A stretch of 64,000 nucleotides of DNA from UBA3495 sp964629875 (GCA_964629875.1 CAZVRK010000010.1:14741-78740); one strand, 5' to 3'; shown: positions 24,940 through 35,025, counted from the first letter of the stretch. Numbers and translations are program-made. The notes: generated by a model from the letters alone, not told the origin.

Positions 24940-25715
24940 TTGGGAACTTCCTCCGTCGGATATGTATGTGGTACGACGATTGGTTTCTGTTTAGGCGTAG
25001 TTTTTCGCTTACGAGTCTTGGGGTTTTTCATAGATTTTATTGATGGGCATTGTGCTGATAAAGCACAGATCTCACACAATGGATTTTGAGCTTTACACAC
25101 TTGACGGCCATGAGTAATTAACGTGAAATGGAATGGGTAGACATCGTCGGGATCCACTATGGCTTCTAGTATATCATGGGCTTTGTCCGCGCTGACTTCA
25201 CGCTTTATGAAACCAAGCCGTTGGCTGACTCTGTAAATGTGTGTATCAATGGCCATAGCCGGCATACCTAAGGAGAAACTCAAGACTATACCTGCAGATT
25301 TGGGCCCTATGCCAGGTAGCTGTTTCAACCATGATTTAGCATGCTCTAGTGGCATTTCTCTTAAGAAACTTAAATCTAGGGAGTTCTGATTTAAGTCGAG
25401 GATCATTGTTAGTACGGATTTTATCCTAGGCGCTTTGATTTTTGCTAATCCCCCTCGGCTAATAGCAGTTTCTATTTCAGTTACTGGGGCGTTAGCAACA
25501 TTCTCCAATGTTTTGAAAGTCTTCATTAGGTTGGTAAATGCGCGCTCGGAATTTGTGTCTGAGGTATGCTGCGACAATATGGTAAAGACTAATTCATGAC
25601 AGGGTTCCAGGCGTCGAGGTTCTGGGGGAATTGGTCCATACTCGTCTGATAGCGTAGATATTGCCGTTGATATACGTTCTCTATTCTTATTGGGACTGCG
25701 CTGTTTTTGCTGCAT
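24936..25715 (-). CDS. nth: Endonuclease III
   Basis: 259 residues, a base-excision glycosylase/AP lyase for oxidised pyrimidines. The HhH motif LPGIGPKSAG carries the catalytic Lys, and AIDTHIYRVSQRLG supplies the catalytic Asp. The 4Fe-4S ligands follow the C-x6-C-x2-C-x5-C pattern (CKAQNPLCEICALSAQC). A basic C-terminal extension with repeated Lys/Arg is longer than in E. coli Nth. Confidence 0.95.
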   Translation of the reverse strand: MQQKQRSPNKNRERISTAISTLSDEYGPIPPEPRRLEPCHELVFTILSQHTSDTNSERAFTNLMKTFKTLENVANAPVTEIETAISRGGLAKIKAPRIKSVLTMILDLNQNSLDLSFLREMPLEHAKSWLKQLPGIGPKSAGIVLSFSLGMPAMAIDTHIYRVSQRLGFIKREVSADKAHDILEAIVDPDDVYPFHFTLITHGRQVCKAQNPLCEICALSAQCPSIKSMKNPKTRKRKTTPKQKPIVVPHTYPTEEVPN

Positions 25716-25861
25716 TATTGAACTCAGTTATTTAATAGAGCCGATTCTAGCATCCTCTCTTAGCCATCTCAACATTTATATTAACTTGATTTAATAGTGT
25801 TAGTTTGGAGTGTCTAAAAGTAGAAAGCATAGAGTTGTCATCATTTCTTTCAGGAGGTAAG

Positions 25862-26752
25862 TTACGTGCCATCATCTCTTCTATTAGCTTTTAGGAATTG
25901 TTCAAGCTCGTCTACTATCTCTGACGGGCTAGTTAATTCCAAACTGGTTGAAGATTCGTCGTATTTGATTTCGAGTTTGTTTATATATTCTTGTAGCTGA
26001 TTGTCCTTATCAATGGCTTTAGTGACTTCGCGATCGAACGTCTCGGCTGCGGAACGTAATTCTTCTAGATCTAAGGGCAGGTTTAGCAGTCTAACCAGAT
26101 TTTCGGCTAATGTGAAGCTGGTACGGTAATTAGGAGCAGCCTGAAGGTAATGTGACGTGTGGGCCCATAGTGATGCGTAACCTATTCCTTGTTCGGTGCA
26201 TGCTTCCATAACAGCAGTACTTATACCAGTCGGTCCTTGGTATGTTGAAGTCCGTACATCGGAATTCTCTAGAGTACCCTGTAGCGTTGCGTCAGTAGAT
26301 GAACCGGTCATACGTATTCTTCTAGTATGTGGAACTGAATCTAGCAGAGCTCCTAGATGAATTATGTTGCTTATCTTATATTCTTTAGCTAGATCCGCTA
26401 TCAATTTGGAAAATGTTTTCCAACGCAGGTTGGGTTCTACGCCTGTCAATAACATTATCCCATTGGTGGAATCCCTTGGATCGTTCCAATAATAAAATTC
26501 GTTGGATGGCCAATGTATTCTTCGTGTCCCATCTGATGAACGACTGCTGCGAGGTCGTTCTTGAGAAAATATGTAGAATTCTTCGGGTTCGATATACGCA
26601 AATCTCTTTGCATGTAAATGTCTTATCAAGTACTTGAGGGTAGTGGTTGCGCCTTCCGCTGCATCGGGCCAACCTGCATAGGCGATTACAAGACTTCGAA
26701 AAGCCCCCTGAGGTACTTCGTCGATTATTAGATGTTCAGAATTGTTTAACAT
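25862..26752 (-). CDS. PAC2 family protein
   Basis: 296 residues. The order SLVIAYAGWPDAAEGAT, LLTGVEPNLRW, LGALLDSVPHTRR and TGISTAVMEACTEQGIGYASLWAHTSHYLQ is that of PAC2 (proteasome-assembly-chaperone-like) proteins found in actinobacteria, archaea and Chloroflexi. In bacteria their role is unknown. The ATG at 26752 is the only sensible start. It is monocistronic or the first gene of its unit. Confidence 0.88.
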   Translation of the reverse strand: MLNNSEHLIIDEVPQGAFRSLVIAYAGWPDAAEGATTTLKYLIRHLHAKRFAYIEPEEFYIFSQERPRSSRSSDGTRRIHWPSNEFYYWNDPRDSTNGIMLLTGVEPNLRWKTFSKLIADLAKEYKISNIIHLGALLDSVPHTRRIRMTGSSTDATLQGTLENSDVRTSTYQGPTGISTAVMEACTEQGIGYASLWAHTSHYLQAAPNYRTSFTLAENLVRLLNLPLDLEELRSAAETFDREVTKAIDKDNQLQEYINKLEIKYDESSTSLELTSPSEIVDELEQFLKANRRDDGT

Positions 26753-26879
26753 CTTATATTCTGTCCAATGTTCATTGAAATCCCTGAATGACTATACTCG
26801 CAAAGTCTATCAGTTAGCCATATTCTCTACTATAGATTTTATTCAACATTCTGGTACGGAAAGTATTAGTTAATATTCT

Positions 26880-27251
26880 CTATATGGCTCTACCCATTTG
26901 GAAACCAGCATATGCAGCTAAAAGTCCAATCGTTACATTAGCGATTATATTTAACCCGGCTCTGCTGAGTGATCCGCTTTCCAGTAACTGCATAGACTCC
27001 AGGGCTAGAGTGGAAAATGTGGTATACCCCCCCAATATTCCGATCGCAATGAAGTGTCTTAAATGGTTCATATCTGTTGACTTTGTAAGGGACCAACCTA
27101 TGAATGCTCCTAGTAAAAGTGAGCCTGTCACGTTTACTAGGAATGTGCCTGTGTATGTATTACCGATAAGGGAGACTGATAACTTAGTAACACTGAACCG
27201 AAGTACTGTGCCTATTGCTCCTCCTACTGCTACTAAGATCCAAATCATCAT
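26880..27251 (-). CDS. crcB: Fluoride channel/exporter CrcB (FluC)
   Basis: 123 residues and four transmembrane helices. VGGAIGTVLRF, GTFLVNVTGSLLLG and GGYTTFSTLALE are the family signatures; the channel works as a dual-topology dimer. Only one crcB is present here. I see no fluoride-riboswitch motif in the 55 nt before it; it follows the MR/MLE enzyme gene and may be cotranscribed with it. Start at 27251 or the adjacent ATG at 27248. Confidence 0.94.
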   Translation of the reverse strand: MMIWILVAVGGAIGTVLRFSVTKLSVSLIGNTYTGTFLVNVTGSLLLGAFIGWSLTKSTDMNHLRHFIAIGILGGYTTFSTLALESMQLLESGSLSRAGLNIIANVTIGLLAAYAGFQMGRAI

Positions 27252-27306
27252 CAGGTCTCTCTATTTTCTAGGTGCTTGATGATCTGTGTCTCACTAGATT
27301 TTCGCT

Positions 27307-28482
27307 TTAGGCCCATGTACCCCGTCTCTCCAAAACACTTTCATCTAGTTCAACTCCCCACCCCGGTCTATCAAGTAGATGCAATTGACCGTTAACGATT
27401 TCTGGTCTGATGCTAAATAGTTCCTCCCACATTGGGTCTCTATCACCACTAGGAAATGTTTCGACTATCTCTCCAATCGGTAGGGCTGCCACTATGTGTC
27501 CATGAACTTGGGGGTCGTGGTGAGGGGCTAGTTTCACATTTTGTATTGAACACATTGAGGCTACCTTGAGACATTCGGATATCCCTGCAGATCGGGTGCT
27601 ATCAAATTGCATTATCTGGATGCCTCCACGTAAGATTAGATCTCTCGCTAACCAACGGTTTGAGGCGCTTTCTCCAGAGGCTATTGGAATGTTGGTGGAT
27701 GAAGCGACCCTTGATAATCCTTCGACACAGTCATACCAATGTACAGGTTCTTCAAGCCATCGTATATCCAGGGGTTCCATTTTTTTAGCAGCCTTTATTG
27801 CTGTTTCTACGTCGTATCCCTCGTTAACATCCAGCATCAAATCGATTCCGCTGCCCAAGGATTCCCGCACAGCTCGTATCCGTTCAAAGTCCTCCTCTAC
27901 ACTGACATGGCCGATTTTGAGTTTTATTGCGCTATATCCCATATCAATATATGATTCACACTCTTTTACAAGGTCAGAAACCGTTTTACCTTCTTGATAA
28001 TATCCTCCAGTTACATAGCAAGGCACTATGTTTTTAGTGCCTCCTAATAGCTGGTAAACCGGCATATTTGCCGATTTTCCTTTGATGTCCCATAGCGCTA
28101 TATCTACTCCGGCTATAGCAGTCATTATCTGAGGTCGGCCCCAACCTGCTGTAGTCCAGCCAACGCTATGATTAAGCTTGAACATTTCGTTCCAAAGTTT
28201 TTCAATATTTCTAGGGTCCTGGCCCATTAATATAGGCTTAAGGACGTCAACTACTATTTTGGAAGCGCCATCAGGATGTATGTCTCCATTATTGTCACGC
28301 TTGTAAATCCCTGGGAACGGTGCTCCTGAGCTATGAGCTTCACCTATACCAGTAATACCTTGGTCGGTGTGTATCCTTACTATTAATTCGCTAAATCCGC
28401 CTGCTGGGCGTAGTGCGGTCCAAAATTGTTTTTCAGGGGATGGCCAAACCATAACTATCGCTTCAACGTCTGTGATCTCCAT
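27307..28482 (-). CDS. Mandelate racemase/muconate lactonizing enzyme family protein
   Basis: 391 residues, enolase superfamily: N-terminal capping domain and TIM barrel. The acid/base pair K187-x-K189 (KLKIG), metal ligands D218 (LDVNEG), E244 (EEP) and E271 (GES), and H321/H322 (APHHD) are all visible, so it should be an active dehydratase or racemase of a carboxylate such as a sugar acid. Expanded families of these enzymes are reported for SAR202. Its neighbours, a flavin oxidase and a 3-hydroxyacid dehydrogenase, support a catabolic cluster. Confidence 0.92.
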   Translation of the reverse strand: MEITDVEAIVMVWPSPEKQFWTALRPAGGFSELIVRIHTDQGITGIGEAHSSGAPFPGIYKRDNNGDIHPDGASKIVVDVLKPILMGQDPRNIEKLWNEMFKLNHSVGWTTAGWGRPQIMTAIAGVDIALWDIKGKSANMPVYQLLGGTKNIVPCYVTGGYYQEGKTVSDLVKECESYIDMGYSAIKLKIGHVSVEEDFERIRAVRESLGSGIDLMLDVNEGYDVETAIKAAKKMEPLDIRWLEEPVHWYDCVEGLSRVASSTNIPIASGESASNRWLARDLILRGGIQIMQFDSTRSAGISECLKVASMCSIQNVKLAPHHDPQVHGHIVAALPIGEIVETFPSGDRDPMWEELFSIRPEIVNGQLHLLDRPGWGVELDESVLERRGTWA

Positions 28483-28558
28483 TAAATACTCCTACTTAAA
28501 TAGGGTGATAATCCTCTTATCCTACCAGAGTATGACTACGTCAGATACTGAGATAGAT

Positions 28559-29540
28559 TTAACTAAACCTCCCCAACTTAAACAGATCAATGTTATGTTC
28601 TGTGTAACCGTTCTGGGCCAAGTCCGCTAGTATTTCACCGACTAAGCCACAGAATTTGAAGCCGTGTCCTGAAAATCCTGCTGCAATGCTCACTTGTGGG
28701 ACATCCGGATGAGTGTCTATGATGAAATGGCCATCCGGAGTATTGGTAAACATGCAGGTTTCCATTTTCATAACGGGACCATGTGCCTTAGGAAAATATT
28801 TCTCCAGGCATTCTGAAAGTGCCTTCTGATCATCAGTGGTAATGTCGCGGCTTACTATATCTGGGTCTACTATCTCGCCTAGATGATTGTATTTTCCCAG
28901 TTTAACTCCTGGCGTTTCAAAACTGGGAAATCCGTAGAACCGTCCAATATCTACTTCTAATCCAAAGACTGGAAAATGGTCCGGATTAAAGATTTTAGGG
29001 TCTAATGTTTGGAACCATCCTACTACTTGTCTTTCTGTTTCTAATAATNNNNNNNNNNNNNNNNNNNNNNNNNNNNNNNNNNNNNNNNNNNNNNNNNNNN
29101 NNNNNNNNNNNNNNNNNNNNNNNNNNNNNNNNNNNNNNNNNNNNNNNNGGAAAGCGTTTGTTGACTTCGTGACCTTCTAATATTTCATAAGGAATGCTGT
29201 GGATATCACACGCGGTTTTAGAGCCTGTGAACATAGAACTATGTTCATACCCGGCTCTTATGGATCCAGTGGTGATTAATAACTCTTGATTTGTGTCGGC
29301 TTGTAACTTATCCCACAATTCGTAGGATTTGCGCATCAAAGTTACATACGAGGGATCTTCATGGTAGGACAATCTGATCATCCTGCTATTACCGTGGGAT
29401 GATCCCATGTTGTTTGGAATGTCATGTTTGTCTAGGCCGAGTACTTTCCATCCTCTGGCTGCTAAATTGTAAAGCGCTGCACTTCCCATCCCTCCCACGC
29501 CGGCTACTATAGCGTCGTACTGTACAGTATTTTTGGACAT
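28559..29540 (-). CDS. FAD-dependent amine oxidase, monomeric sarcosine oxidase-like (interrupted by an assembly gap)
   Basis: The N-terminal 130 residues have the dinucleotide-binding segment AGVGGMGSAALYNLAARG and GSSHGNSRMIRL. After the N run the reading continues in one frame to 28559 (residues such as VVGWFQTL and ETCMFTNTPDG). The Cys in TCMFTNTPD matches the residue that binds FAD covalently in monomeric sarcosine oxidase or N-methyltryptophan oxidase. The two visible parts add up to about 292 residues, so about 90 are probably hidden in the gap. It would oxidise a secondary N-methyl amino acid, giving H2O2. Confidence 0.88.
29049..29148. other. 100-N assembly gap inside the sarcosine oxidase-like gene
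   Basis: Exactly 100 N. The coding frames on both sides fit only if the missing length is a multiple of three, so 100 is a placeholder rather than the true length. Family size suggests about 270 missing bases. Confidence 0.95.
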
Positions 29541-29645
29541 ATAAAGTTTTAATCCTACTTATGAAAGTAATATCAGTCTGATATATGTAATTGTAGAATC
29601 AGAGAAGAGTTATAAAGCATGCTGTTAAGGTATGTATGTTATGTG

Positions 29646-30545
29646 TCATTCCAATGCCTTGATCTGAAAATCTCCATCGGATTCTAGCGGCAATACAATA
29701 GCCGCCCCATCTAAATCCCCGTATCCTTCCTCATTCGCACGGTGTAACATATCGTGTGCTAGTTTGGCCCCTGGTGAAGATAGGCCTAGTTCTTCCGCTA
29801 ACTCATTGACTAGCACAAGATCTTTGAGGAATACTCGTATCTGTGTTCTTTCGCCGATAAAATCCCGATCGATCATGACAGGAGCATTTCGGCTGAGCAT
29901 AAAGCTTTGCCCCCATCCTGAATTTACTACCTCATATACTAATTTGGGATCCGCACCTGCTTTAGCTCCCATCAGCATAGCTTCTGCAGCTGCTAAAGAG
30001 TGCATTCCTACAAGTAGTTGATTAATCAGTTTTACTGTTGTTCCTGTCCCTGTAGGCCCTATATGACGAACCGTAGTCCCCATTGTTTTAAATACTGGTA
30101 GTACCGTGTTATAAGCTTCGCTCGGGCCTCCGGCCATGATAGTAAGCTCTCCTGATTGTGCTCTTTCTGTTCCCCCACTGATAGGTGCGTCAAGGAAGAT
30201 TGCGCCTTTATTGGTAGTACCTTCTGCACAAGCCTTCGATGTTTTCACACCGACTGTGCTGTGATCTACAAGAATCTGACCGGGTTTGGCATTTTTAATT
30301 AAGCCATTTTCACCGAGAAAAACTTTTTCAACGGTTGCTATATCTGGCAAACAAGCAAGTATCACATCAGATTCTGCACTCAATTCCATGAGAGATGCGG
30401 ATCTGTTGGCACCATGCGAGCAAATTTCGTCTACCTTTCCCTGGCTTCGGTTATTAACTGTTATATCGTATCCAGCATTCAATAATCGGTAACACATAGG
30501 TAAACCCATTCTACCGAGTCCAACGAAACCGACTTTTAGTGTCAT
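29646..30545 (-). CDS. NAD(P)-dependent 3-hydroxyacid dehydrogenase (3-hydroxyisobutyrate/tartronate semialdehyde type)
   Basis: 299 residues. VGFVGLGRMGLPMCYRLLNAGY is the Rossmann motif, DAPISGGTERAQSGELTIM the substrate loop, and GPTGTGTTVKLINQLL carries the catalytic Lys. The family oxidises beta-hydroxyacids such as 3-hydroxyisobutyrate or reduces tartronate semialdehyde; which one cannot be read here. It is in a leftward series with the amine oxidase and the MR/MLE enzyme. Confidence 0.9.
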   Translation of the reverse strand: MTLKVGFVGLGRMGLPMCYRLLNAGYDITVNNRSQGKVDEICSHGANRSASLMELSAESDVILACLPDIATVEKVFLGENGLIKNAKPGQILVDHSTVGVKTSKACAEGTTNKGAIFLDAPISGGTERAQSGELTIMAGGPSEAYNTVLPVFKTMGTTVRHIGPTGTGTTVKLINQLLVGMHSLAAAEAMLMGAKAGADPKLVYEVVNSGWGQSFMLSRNAPVMIDRDFIGERTQIRVFLKDLVLVNELAEELGLSSPGAKLAHDMLHRANEEGYGDLDGAAIVLPLESDGDFQIKALE

Positions 30546-30578
30546 AATTGCAAAACTTCCTATTACTGATACGTATAC

Positions 30579-31994
30579 TTAAATCTTGGGTCTTTGCGTA
30601 TGCCAATCTGTAATACTCTGATACCCGTACGCTACTTTGAAAACTGTGCTTTCCGCGAATGGTTTACCTACTATCTGTAGACCGACAGGTAGGATTGCAG
30701 AAGTGAATCCACAACATATAGATAACGCAGGTGTATTAGCCAAATTGAAAGGTGATGTGAAGCTTCTTCTTCCCTTGAAACCTTGAAGCACCTCTTCTTT
30801 ACTCTCTACTCCTGCTTTTTCAGGTATTTTGGGAGCGGGTATAGAAGATGTCGGCATAACCAGGACGTCTACTTTGGTTAAGGCATCTAGAATTTGTCGT
30901 CTTAGTAGCTCTCTAAGTTTGATAGCTTTTAAGTAGGCATCTGCTGGCATGATACTTCCCATCAGCAATCTAACTTGATTGTTATGGTCTAGTTGCTCCA
31001 AGTTTTGTTCTAAGTCTTTTCTAGTCAACGCTGCAGCGTCGCAGCTAATTATCGTCGAAGAGATGGCCGCTGAATGCACTATCAATGGAATAGATATTTC
31101 GTTAATGACTGCCCCTGCATTTCCGAGTTCAGAAATTGCTGTTTTGACTAGCTCTCTAACCTCGGGGTCATTTGCTTCAGTGTCTACTCTTTCCGTAATT
31201 ACACCGATTTTTACTCCTCTTATATCTCCAGTCAGCTCCGACCCATAATCAGGAACTGGTTGATTCCAAGTATAAGGGTCTTTGGGATCGTATCCTGCTA
31301 TAGCTTTAAGAGTCATAGCACAGTCTTCAGTTGTTCTTGATATAGGTCCGACTGTATCCATAGACCATGATGCAGGGAATACGCCGTACCGACTAACCCT
31401 ACCCCAGCTGGGTCTTATCCCTACTAATCCGCAAAACGAGGCGGGACCTCTTATTGAACCTCCGGTATCTTCTCCAAGTGATGTTGAGCATAAACATGCT
31501 GCTGTAGCAGCACCGGACCCGCTACTTGAAGTACCAGGATTTCTGCTTAGATCCCAAGGATTTTTGGGCCTGCCATAAGGGTGATGGAAAGCATCTCCGC
31601 TAGCGTATTCGCTCATATTTAGCTTTCCTAGGAGAATTGCGCCGTTAGATTTCAAATTAGTAATAACAGTGGCGTCTTCATCTGGTATCCAGCCTTTATG
31701 TATTGTAGAGCCGTTTGTTGTTTGTATTCCCTTAGTCCAAAATTGGTCTTTAACTGCAACTGGTATACCGTGCATCGGGCCTATATATTTACCAGATGCT
31801 ATGTCTGACTCAGCTTGTTTAGCCTGGGACAAAGCTTGTTCACCACATACAGTGACGTAGGAATTAAGATCGGAATCTACATTGGATATTCGATCAAGAT
31901 AAGCTTGTGTTGCTTCTACAGGCGAAATGTCCTTGTTTTGTATTAGCTTAGATAGATCTGTAGTTGATAAAAATGGAATATGCGATAATTCCAT
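30579..31994 (-). CDS. Amidase signature enzyme (GatA/AtzE-like)
   Basis: 471 residues. The Ser-cisSer-Lys triad is present: K82 (GIPVAVKD), cis-Ser in GTSSSGSGAA and nucleophile S180 in GEDTGGSIRGPA. It resembles GatA, but no gatB is adjacent and the partner at 32010 is shorter than GatC, so a stand-alone or AtzE-type amidase is at least as likely. It hydrolyses an amide to acid and ammonia. It starts 15 nt after its small partner's stop. Confidence 0.85.
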   Translation of the reverse strand: MELSHIPFLSTTDLSKLIQNKDISPVEATQAYLDRISNVDSDLNSYVTVCGEQALSQAKQAESDIASGKYIGPMHGIPVAVKDQFWTKGIQTTNGSTIHKGWIPDEDATVITNLKSNGAILLGKLNMSEYASGDAFHHPYGRPKNPWDLSRNPGTSSSGSGAATAACLCSTSLGEDTGGSIRGPASFCGLVGIRPSWGRVSRYGVFPASWSMDTVGPISRTTEDCAMTLKAIAGYDPKDPYTWNQPVPDYGSELTGDIRGVKIGVITERVDTEANDPEVRELVKTAISELGNAGAVINEISIPLIVHSAAISSTIISCDAAALTRKDLEQNLEQLDHNNQVRLLMGSIMPADAYLKAIKLRELLRRQILDALTKVDVLVMPTSSIPAPKIPEKAGVESKEEVLQGFKGRRSFTSPFNLANTPALSICCGFTSAILPVGLQIVGKPFAESTVFKVAYGYQSITDWHTQRPKI

Positions 31995-32009
31995 GCTCGG
32001 CCTCCCTGT

Positions 32010-32195
32010 CTATGATATTGTGGGTATGACTATAGGCAGCGGTTCGATAGCTTCTAAGTTCTCAACCCCAGTTTGGTTTAAAGCTTCCAGTAATCCATTC
32101 AGGCTAAAAGCTATTTCTGGTATTAGTTCATCCGGTATATCAATATCTACAGCTTTTGCGAGTGTCTTAATTTCGTCATGAGTTAAGTCATTCAT
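32010..32195 (-). CDS. Small GatC/AtzG-like subunit
   Basis: 61 residues from the ATG at 32195, preceded by GGAGGAGA. The pattern MNDLTHDEIKTLAKAV, then IDIPDELIPEI, then LEAIEPLP resembles GatC and the shorter AtzG-like subunits (DUF4089) that stabilise amidase partners. GatC is usually over 90 residues, so AtzG-like fits the length better. It is coupled to the amidase downstream. Confidence 0.7.
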   Translation of the reverse strand: MNDLTHDEIKTLAKAVDIDIPDELIPEIAFSLNGLLEALNQTGVENLEAIEPLPIVIPTIS

Positions 32196-32436
32196 AGTAA
32201 GTCTCCTCCTATATTGACGATTAATGCAATCAGATTGCAGCAATTGTCTGTTTTATTAATAAGCATTGTCAATGGGCGTCTTGTGGGAGACCATTCACTA
32301 GCATAAAGAGGAAATCTAACTTATATGTAATGAGTGCTGACGCACTATATACACTCCGCTGATATAATTTGTGGTGCAATAAGAAACAGAGATTTGAACT
32401 AAGAACGCCTATTTTAGTCAAATGTGGAGGTTCCAA

Positions 32437-33783
32437 ATGGATCATTGGGCAGCGGTAATAATGGCAGCCGGTGAAGGATCTCGAATGCAATCAAATGTTC
32501 CTAAGGTATTACACACTGTTTGCGGAAAAGAAATGATCTTATATTCTCTCGACAAATTATCGGATTTGGGAATAGACCGTGTGATAGTAGTGGTCTCCGA
32601 GTTGAATTATGAATCCATTAAAAATGTTGTCGGTGCAAGCGTTGAGTATGTTATCCAAGGTGACCCTAAAGGGACCGGTGGAGCTGTTCGGGCAGTGTTA
32701 AGTTCCTTAGAAGCTAGTATAGAACATGTATTAGTGCATGGTGCGGATATGCCTCTGATATCAGATCTATCTTTACGGTCACTGGTACTTTCCCACACAA
32801 ATAATGATGAGCAGATTACTTTGCTGACATCGGAAATAATTAGTTCTGGCGATTTTGGCTGCGTACTAAGAAATGATCAGGGCGACATTTTGAGTATACT
32901 TGAGGCATCAGAGATAGTTGATGAAAACGACATCAGTAGAGAAGTTAACTTGGGTACGTACTGTTTCGACAGGAATTTTTTGCAAGCTTCTTTGGGTCAA
33001 ATCAGCGTCAGGCAAAATGGAGAATTATATTTGACTGATTTAGTTCAAACTGGGTGTATCCAGAACGTGTGCATTGGGTCAGTACATGCTCAAGACGCTA
33101 ATGAAACTTTAGGGGTTAATAACAGGGTGCAGCTTTCAAAGGTTGAGTCCGTGCAACGCCAAATTATATTAGAACGATTGATGATGAGCGGGGTTACGAT
33201 TCGTGACCCTGAAACGGTCTACGTGGATGTAGACGTTAATATTGGCAAGGATACCACGATCTTACCGAATACTATGATTCTGGGTGGCACGAAAATTGGG
33301 GATGGCTGTGTCATTGGACCTGGTACTACAATAAATGGAGCTGTAATCGATAATGATTGTAGTGTGACCAATTCTTGTATTGAGAGATCTGTTGTAAAAC
33401 AAAATGTTGAGATCGGGCCTTACAGCCATATCAGAGAAGGCTGTACTATAGGTGCAAATGCACACATCGGCAACTTCGTTGAGATGAAAGAAACTGTATT
33501 CGGCGAATTTTCTGCTTCTGGACATTTTAGTTATTTAGGTGATGCCGACATATCTGCACACGTAAATATCGGAGCCGGAACTGTGACATGTAATTTCGAT
33601 GGTAGAAACAAGTTAAAAACTGTAATCGGTGAGGGTGCTTTCATCGGCTGTGACACCATGCTAATAGCCCCTGTGGAAGTAGGGTCCAAGTCAGCTACTG
33701 GTGCTGGGTCAGTGGTAACTAGGGATATACCAACCGCTAGACTGGCATTTGGTGTTCCTGCTAAAATTGTATCTGAAAGATAA
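32437..33783 (+). CDS. glmU: Bifunctional UDP-GlcNAc pyrophosphorylase / GlcN-1-P acetyltransferase
   Basis: 448 residues. The N-terminal uridylyltransferase domain has MAAGEGSRMQSNVPKVLH, and the C-terminal left-handed beta-helix has many hexapeptide repeats. It includes SYLGDADI and NIGAGTVTCNFDG, diagnostic for GlmU. It makes UDP-GlcNAc for cell-wall or glycan synthesis. ATG 32437 has GGAGG 6 nt upstream, so the earlier ATG at 32422 is not the start. A TATAAT box lies at 32363-32368. Confidence 0.95.
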   Translation: MDHWAAVIMAAGEGSRMQSNVPKVLHTVCGKEMILYSLDKLSDLGIDRVIVVVSELNYESIKNVVGASVEYVIQGDPKGTGGAVRAVLSSLEASIEHVLVHGADMPLISDLSLRSLVLSHTNNDEQITLLTSEIISSGDFGCVLRNDQGDILSILEASEIVDENDISREVNLGTYCFDRNFLQASLGQISVRQNGELYLTDLVQTGCIQNVCIGSVHAQDANETLGVNNRVQLSKVESVQRQIILERLMMSGVTIRDPETVYVDVDVNIGKDTTILPNTMILGGTKIGDGCVIGPGTTINGAVIDNDCSVTNSCIERSVVKQNVEIGPYSHIREGCTIGANAHIGNFVEMKETVFGEFSASGHFSYLGDADISAHVNIGAGTVTCNFDGRNKLKTVIGEGAFIGCDTMLIAPVEVGSKSATGAGSVVTRDIPTARLAFGVPAKIVSER

Positions 33784-33845
33784 ACATAAATAACTGATTA
33801 CGGCTTTGGTCAGCTGAAGCTAGTGACTTTTAAAAGGTAGGCAAG

Positions 33846-35017
33846 TTGGATACTGATAGTAGTCATTTATGGATTGCTGGGATAATAGTTGTACTCTTCC
33901 TCAGCTTTGTGGTCGCCACTCTTGCTCATTATATTCAACCGCACACATGGTATCCCCAACCTCAGGCTTTTAAAACTAAGAAGTACTATATATTTTCTCT
34001 TATCGTGATTGTTCTGACGTTCACCTTAGGCTTGGCGGTCTTCGCGTTATATGACTCGTTGAGTATCATGAGCAGTAGCGTAGTAGTTGGCGGATATATT
34101 GTTGCTCTCGGTGTATTGCTTCTAGTCAGTTCTAGTTTGAGTTGGCTTGTATCTAGATATCACGGGGAAATATTATCCTCTGGATTCTTAAAATCTGTGA
34201 TTCGTAAAACTCNNNNNNNNNNNNNNNNNNNNNNNNNNNNNNNNNNNNNNNNNNNNNNNNNNNNNNNNNNNNNNNNNNNNNNNNNNNNNNNNNNNNNNNN
34301 NNNNNNNNNNNNATGATGAAATCTATTTTAAGGCTCGATTTCACTACTGTGAGAGAGATTATGGTTCCTAGCCCAGATATGATTTCTATAGAAGTAAATG
34401 CGTCGTTAAAAGATACTGCTCGATTGATGGCAGAGCATGGCCATAGTAGAATTCCTGTCTATGAAAATACCAAGGATAGTATAGTGGGTATAGTCCATTC
34501 ACGAGATCTGTTGCGTTTGCTGGCCGACGGTTCCTTAGACAATGATTTGAGGACTATCTCAAGGCCTGCAGTTTTTGTTCCTGAGACTAAAAAGCTAGAT
34601 GAATTATTGCAGGAACTTCAGGAGAACGCAGTTCAAATGGCTATAGTAATTGATGAGTACGGTGGGACCGAGGGAATAGTTACTATGGAAGATATGCTGG
34701 AAGAAATAGTGGGTGAAATTGAAGATGAATCTTCCTCCCGAGAAGATCCTGTGCTCCTGCTTGCTAATGGATCAGCTGTTGTAGATGCGGGGATTTCATT
34801 AGATGATTTTGAAGAAATTCTTGGTATAAATATAGGGAGTGGTCCTGACGTAGATACTTTAGGGGGATACGTCTACCGAGAGTTAGGCAGAATGCCTTAT
34901 ATCGGAGATTTGGTTAGCGGTAAGGATTTCGATATCCAAGTAGTTTCTGTAATAGGCCATAGACTACGGAAGCTTAGAATCGATCGAGTGGTGCCCAACA
35001 GTGTGTCTGGTGCTTAG
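33846..35017 (+). CDS. CNNM/CorC (HlyC-type) transporter-associated protein, interrupted by an assembly gap
   Basis: The first 122 residues hold about three hydrophobic helices. After the gap come REIMVPSPDM, two CBS domains (AEHGHSRIPVYE and QMAIVIDEYGGTEGIVTMEDMLEEIVGEI) and a C-terminal CorC_HlyC domain. The family regulates or performs Mg2+/Co2+ efflux at the membrane. The visible parts total about 356 residues against about 430 usual, so roughly 60-80 residues are missing. The TTG start at 33846 lies 10 nt after AGG. Confidence 0.87.
34213..34312. other. 100-N assembly gap inside the CorC-type gene
   Basis: Exactly 100 N. The frames of the two flanking coding parts agree only if the real gap is 2 modulo 3, so the length is arbitrary. 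Confidence 0.95.
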
Positions 35018-35025
35018 AGCTTAGA

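Noticed and set aside
27252..27306. Fluoride riboswitch before crcB
   Set aside because: I searched the short leader for the riboswitch's conserved segments and found none; the gene probably shares a transcript with the MR/MLE gene.
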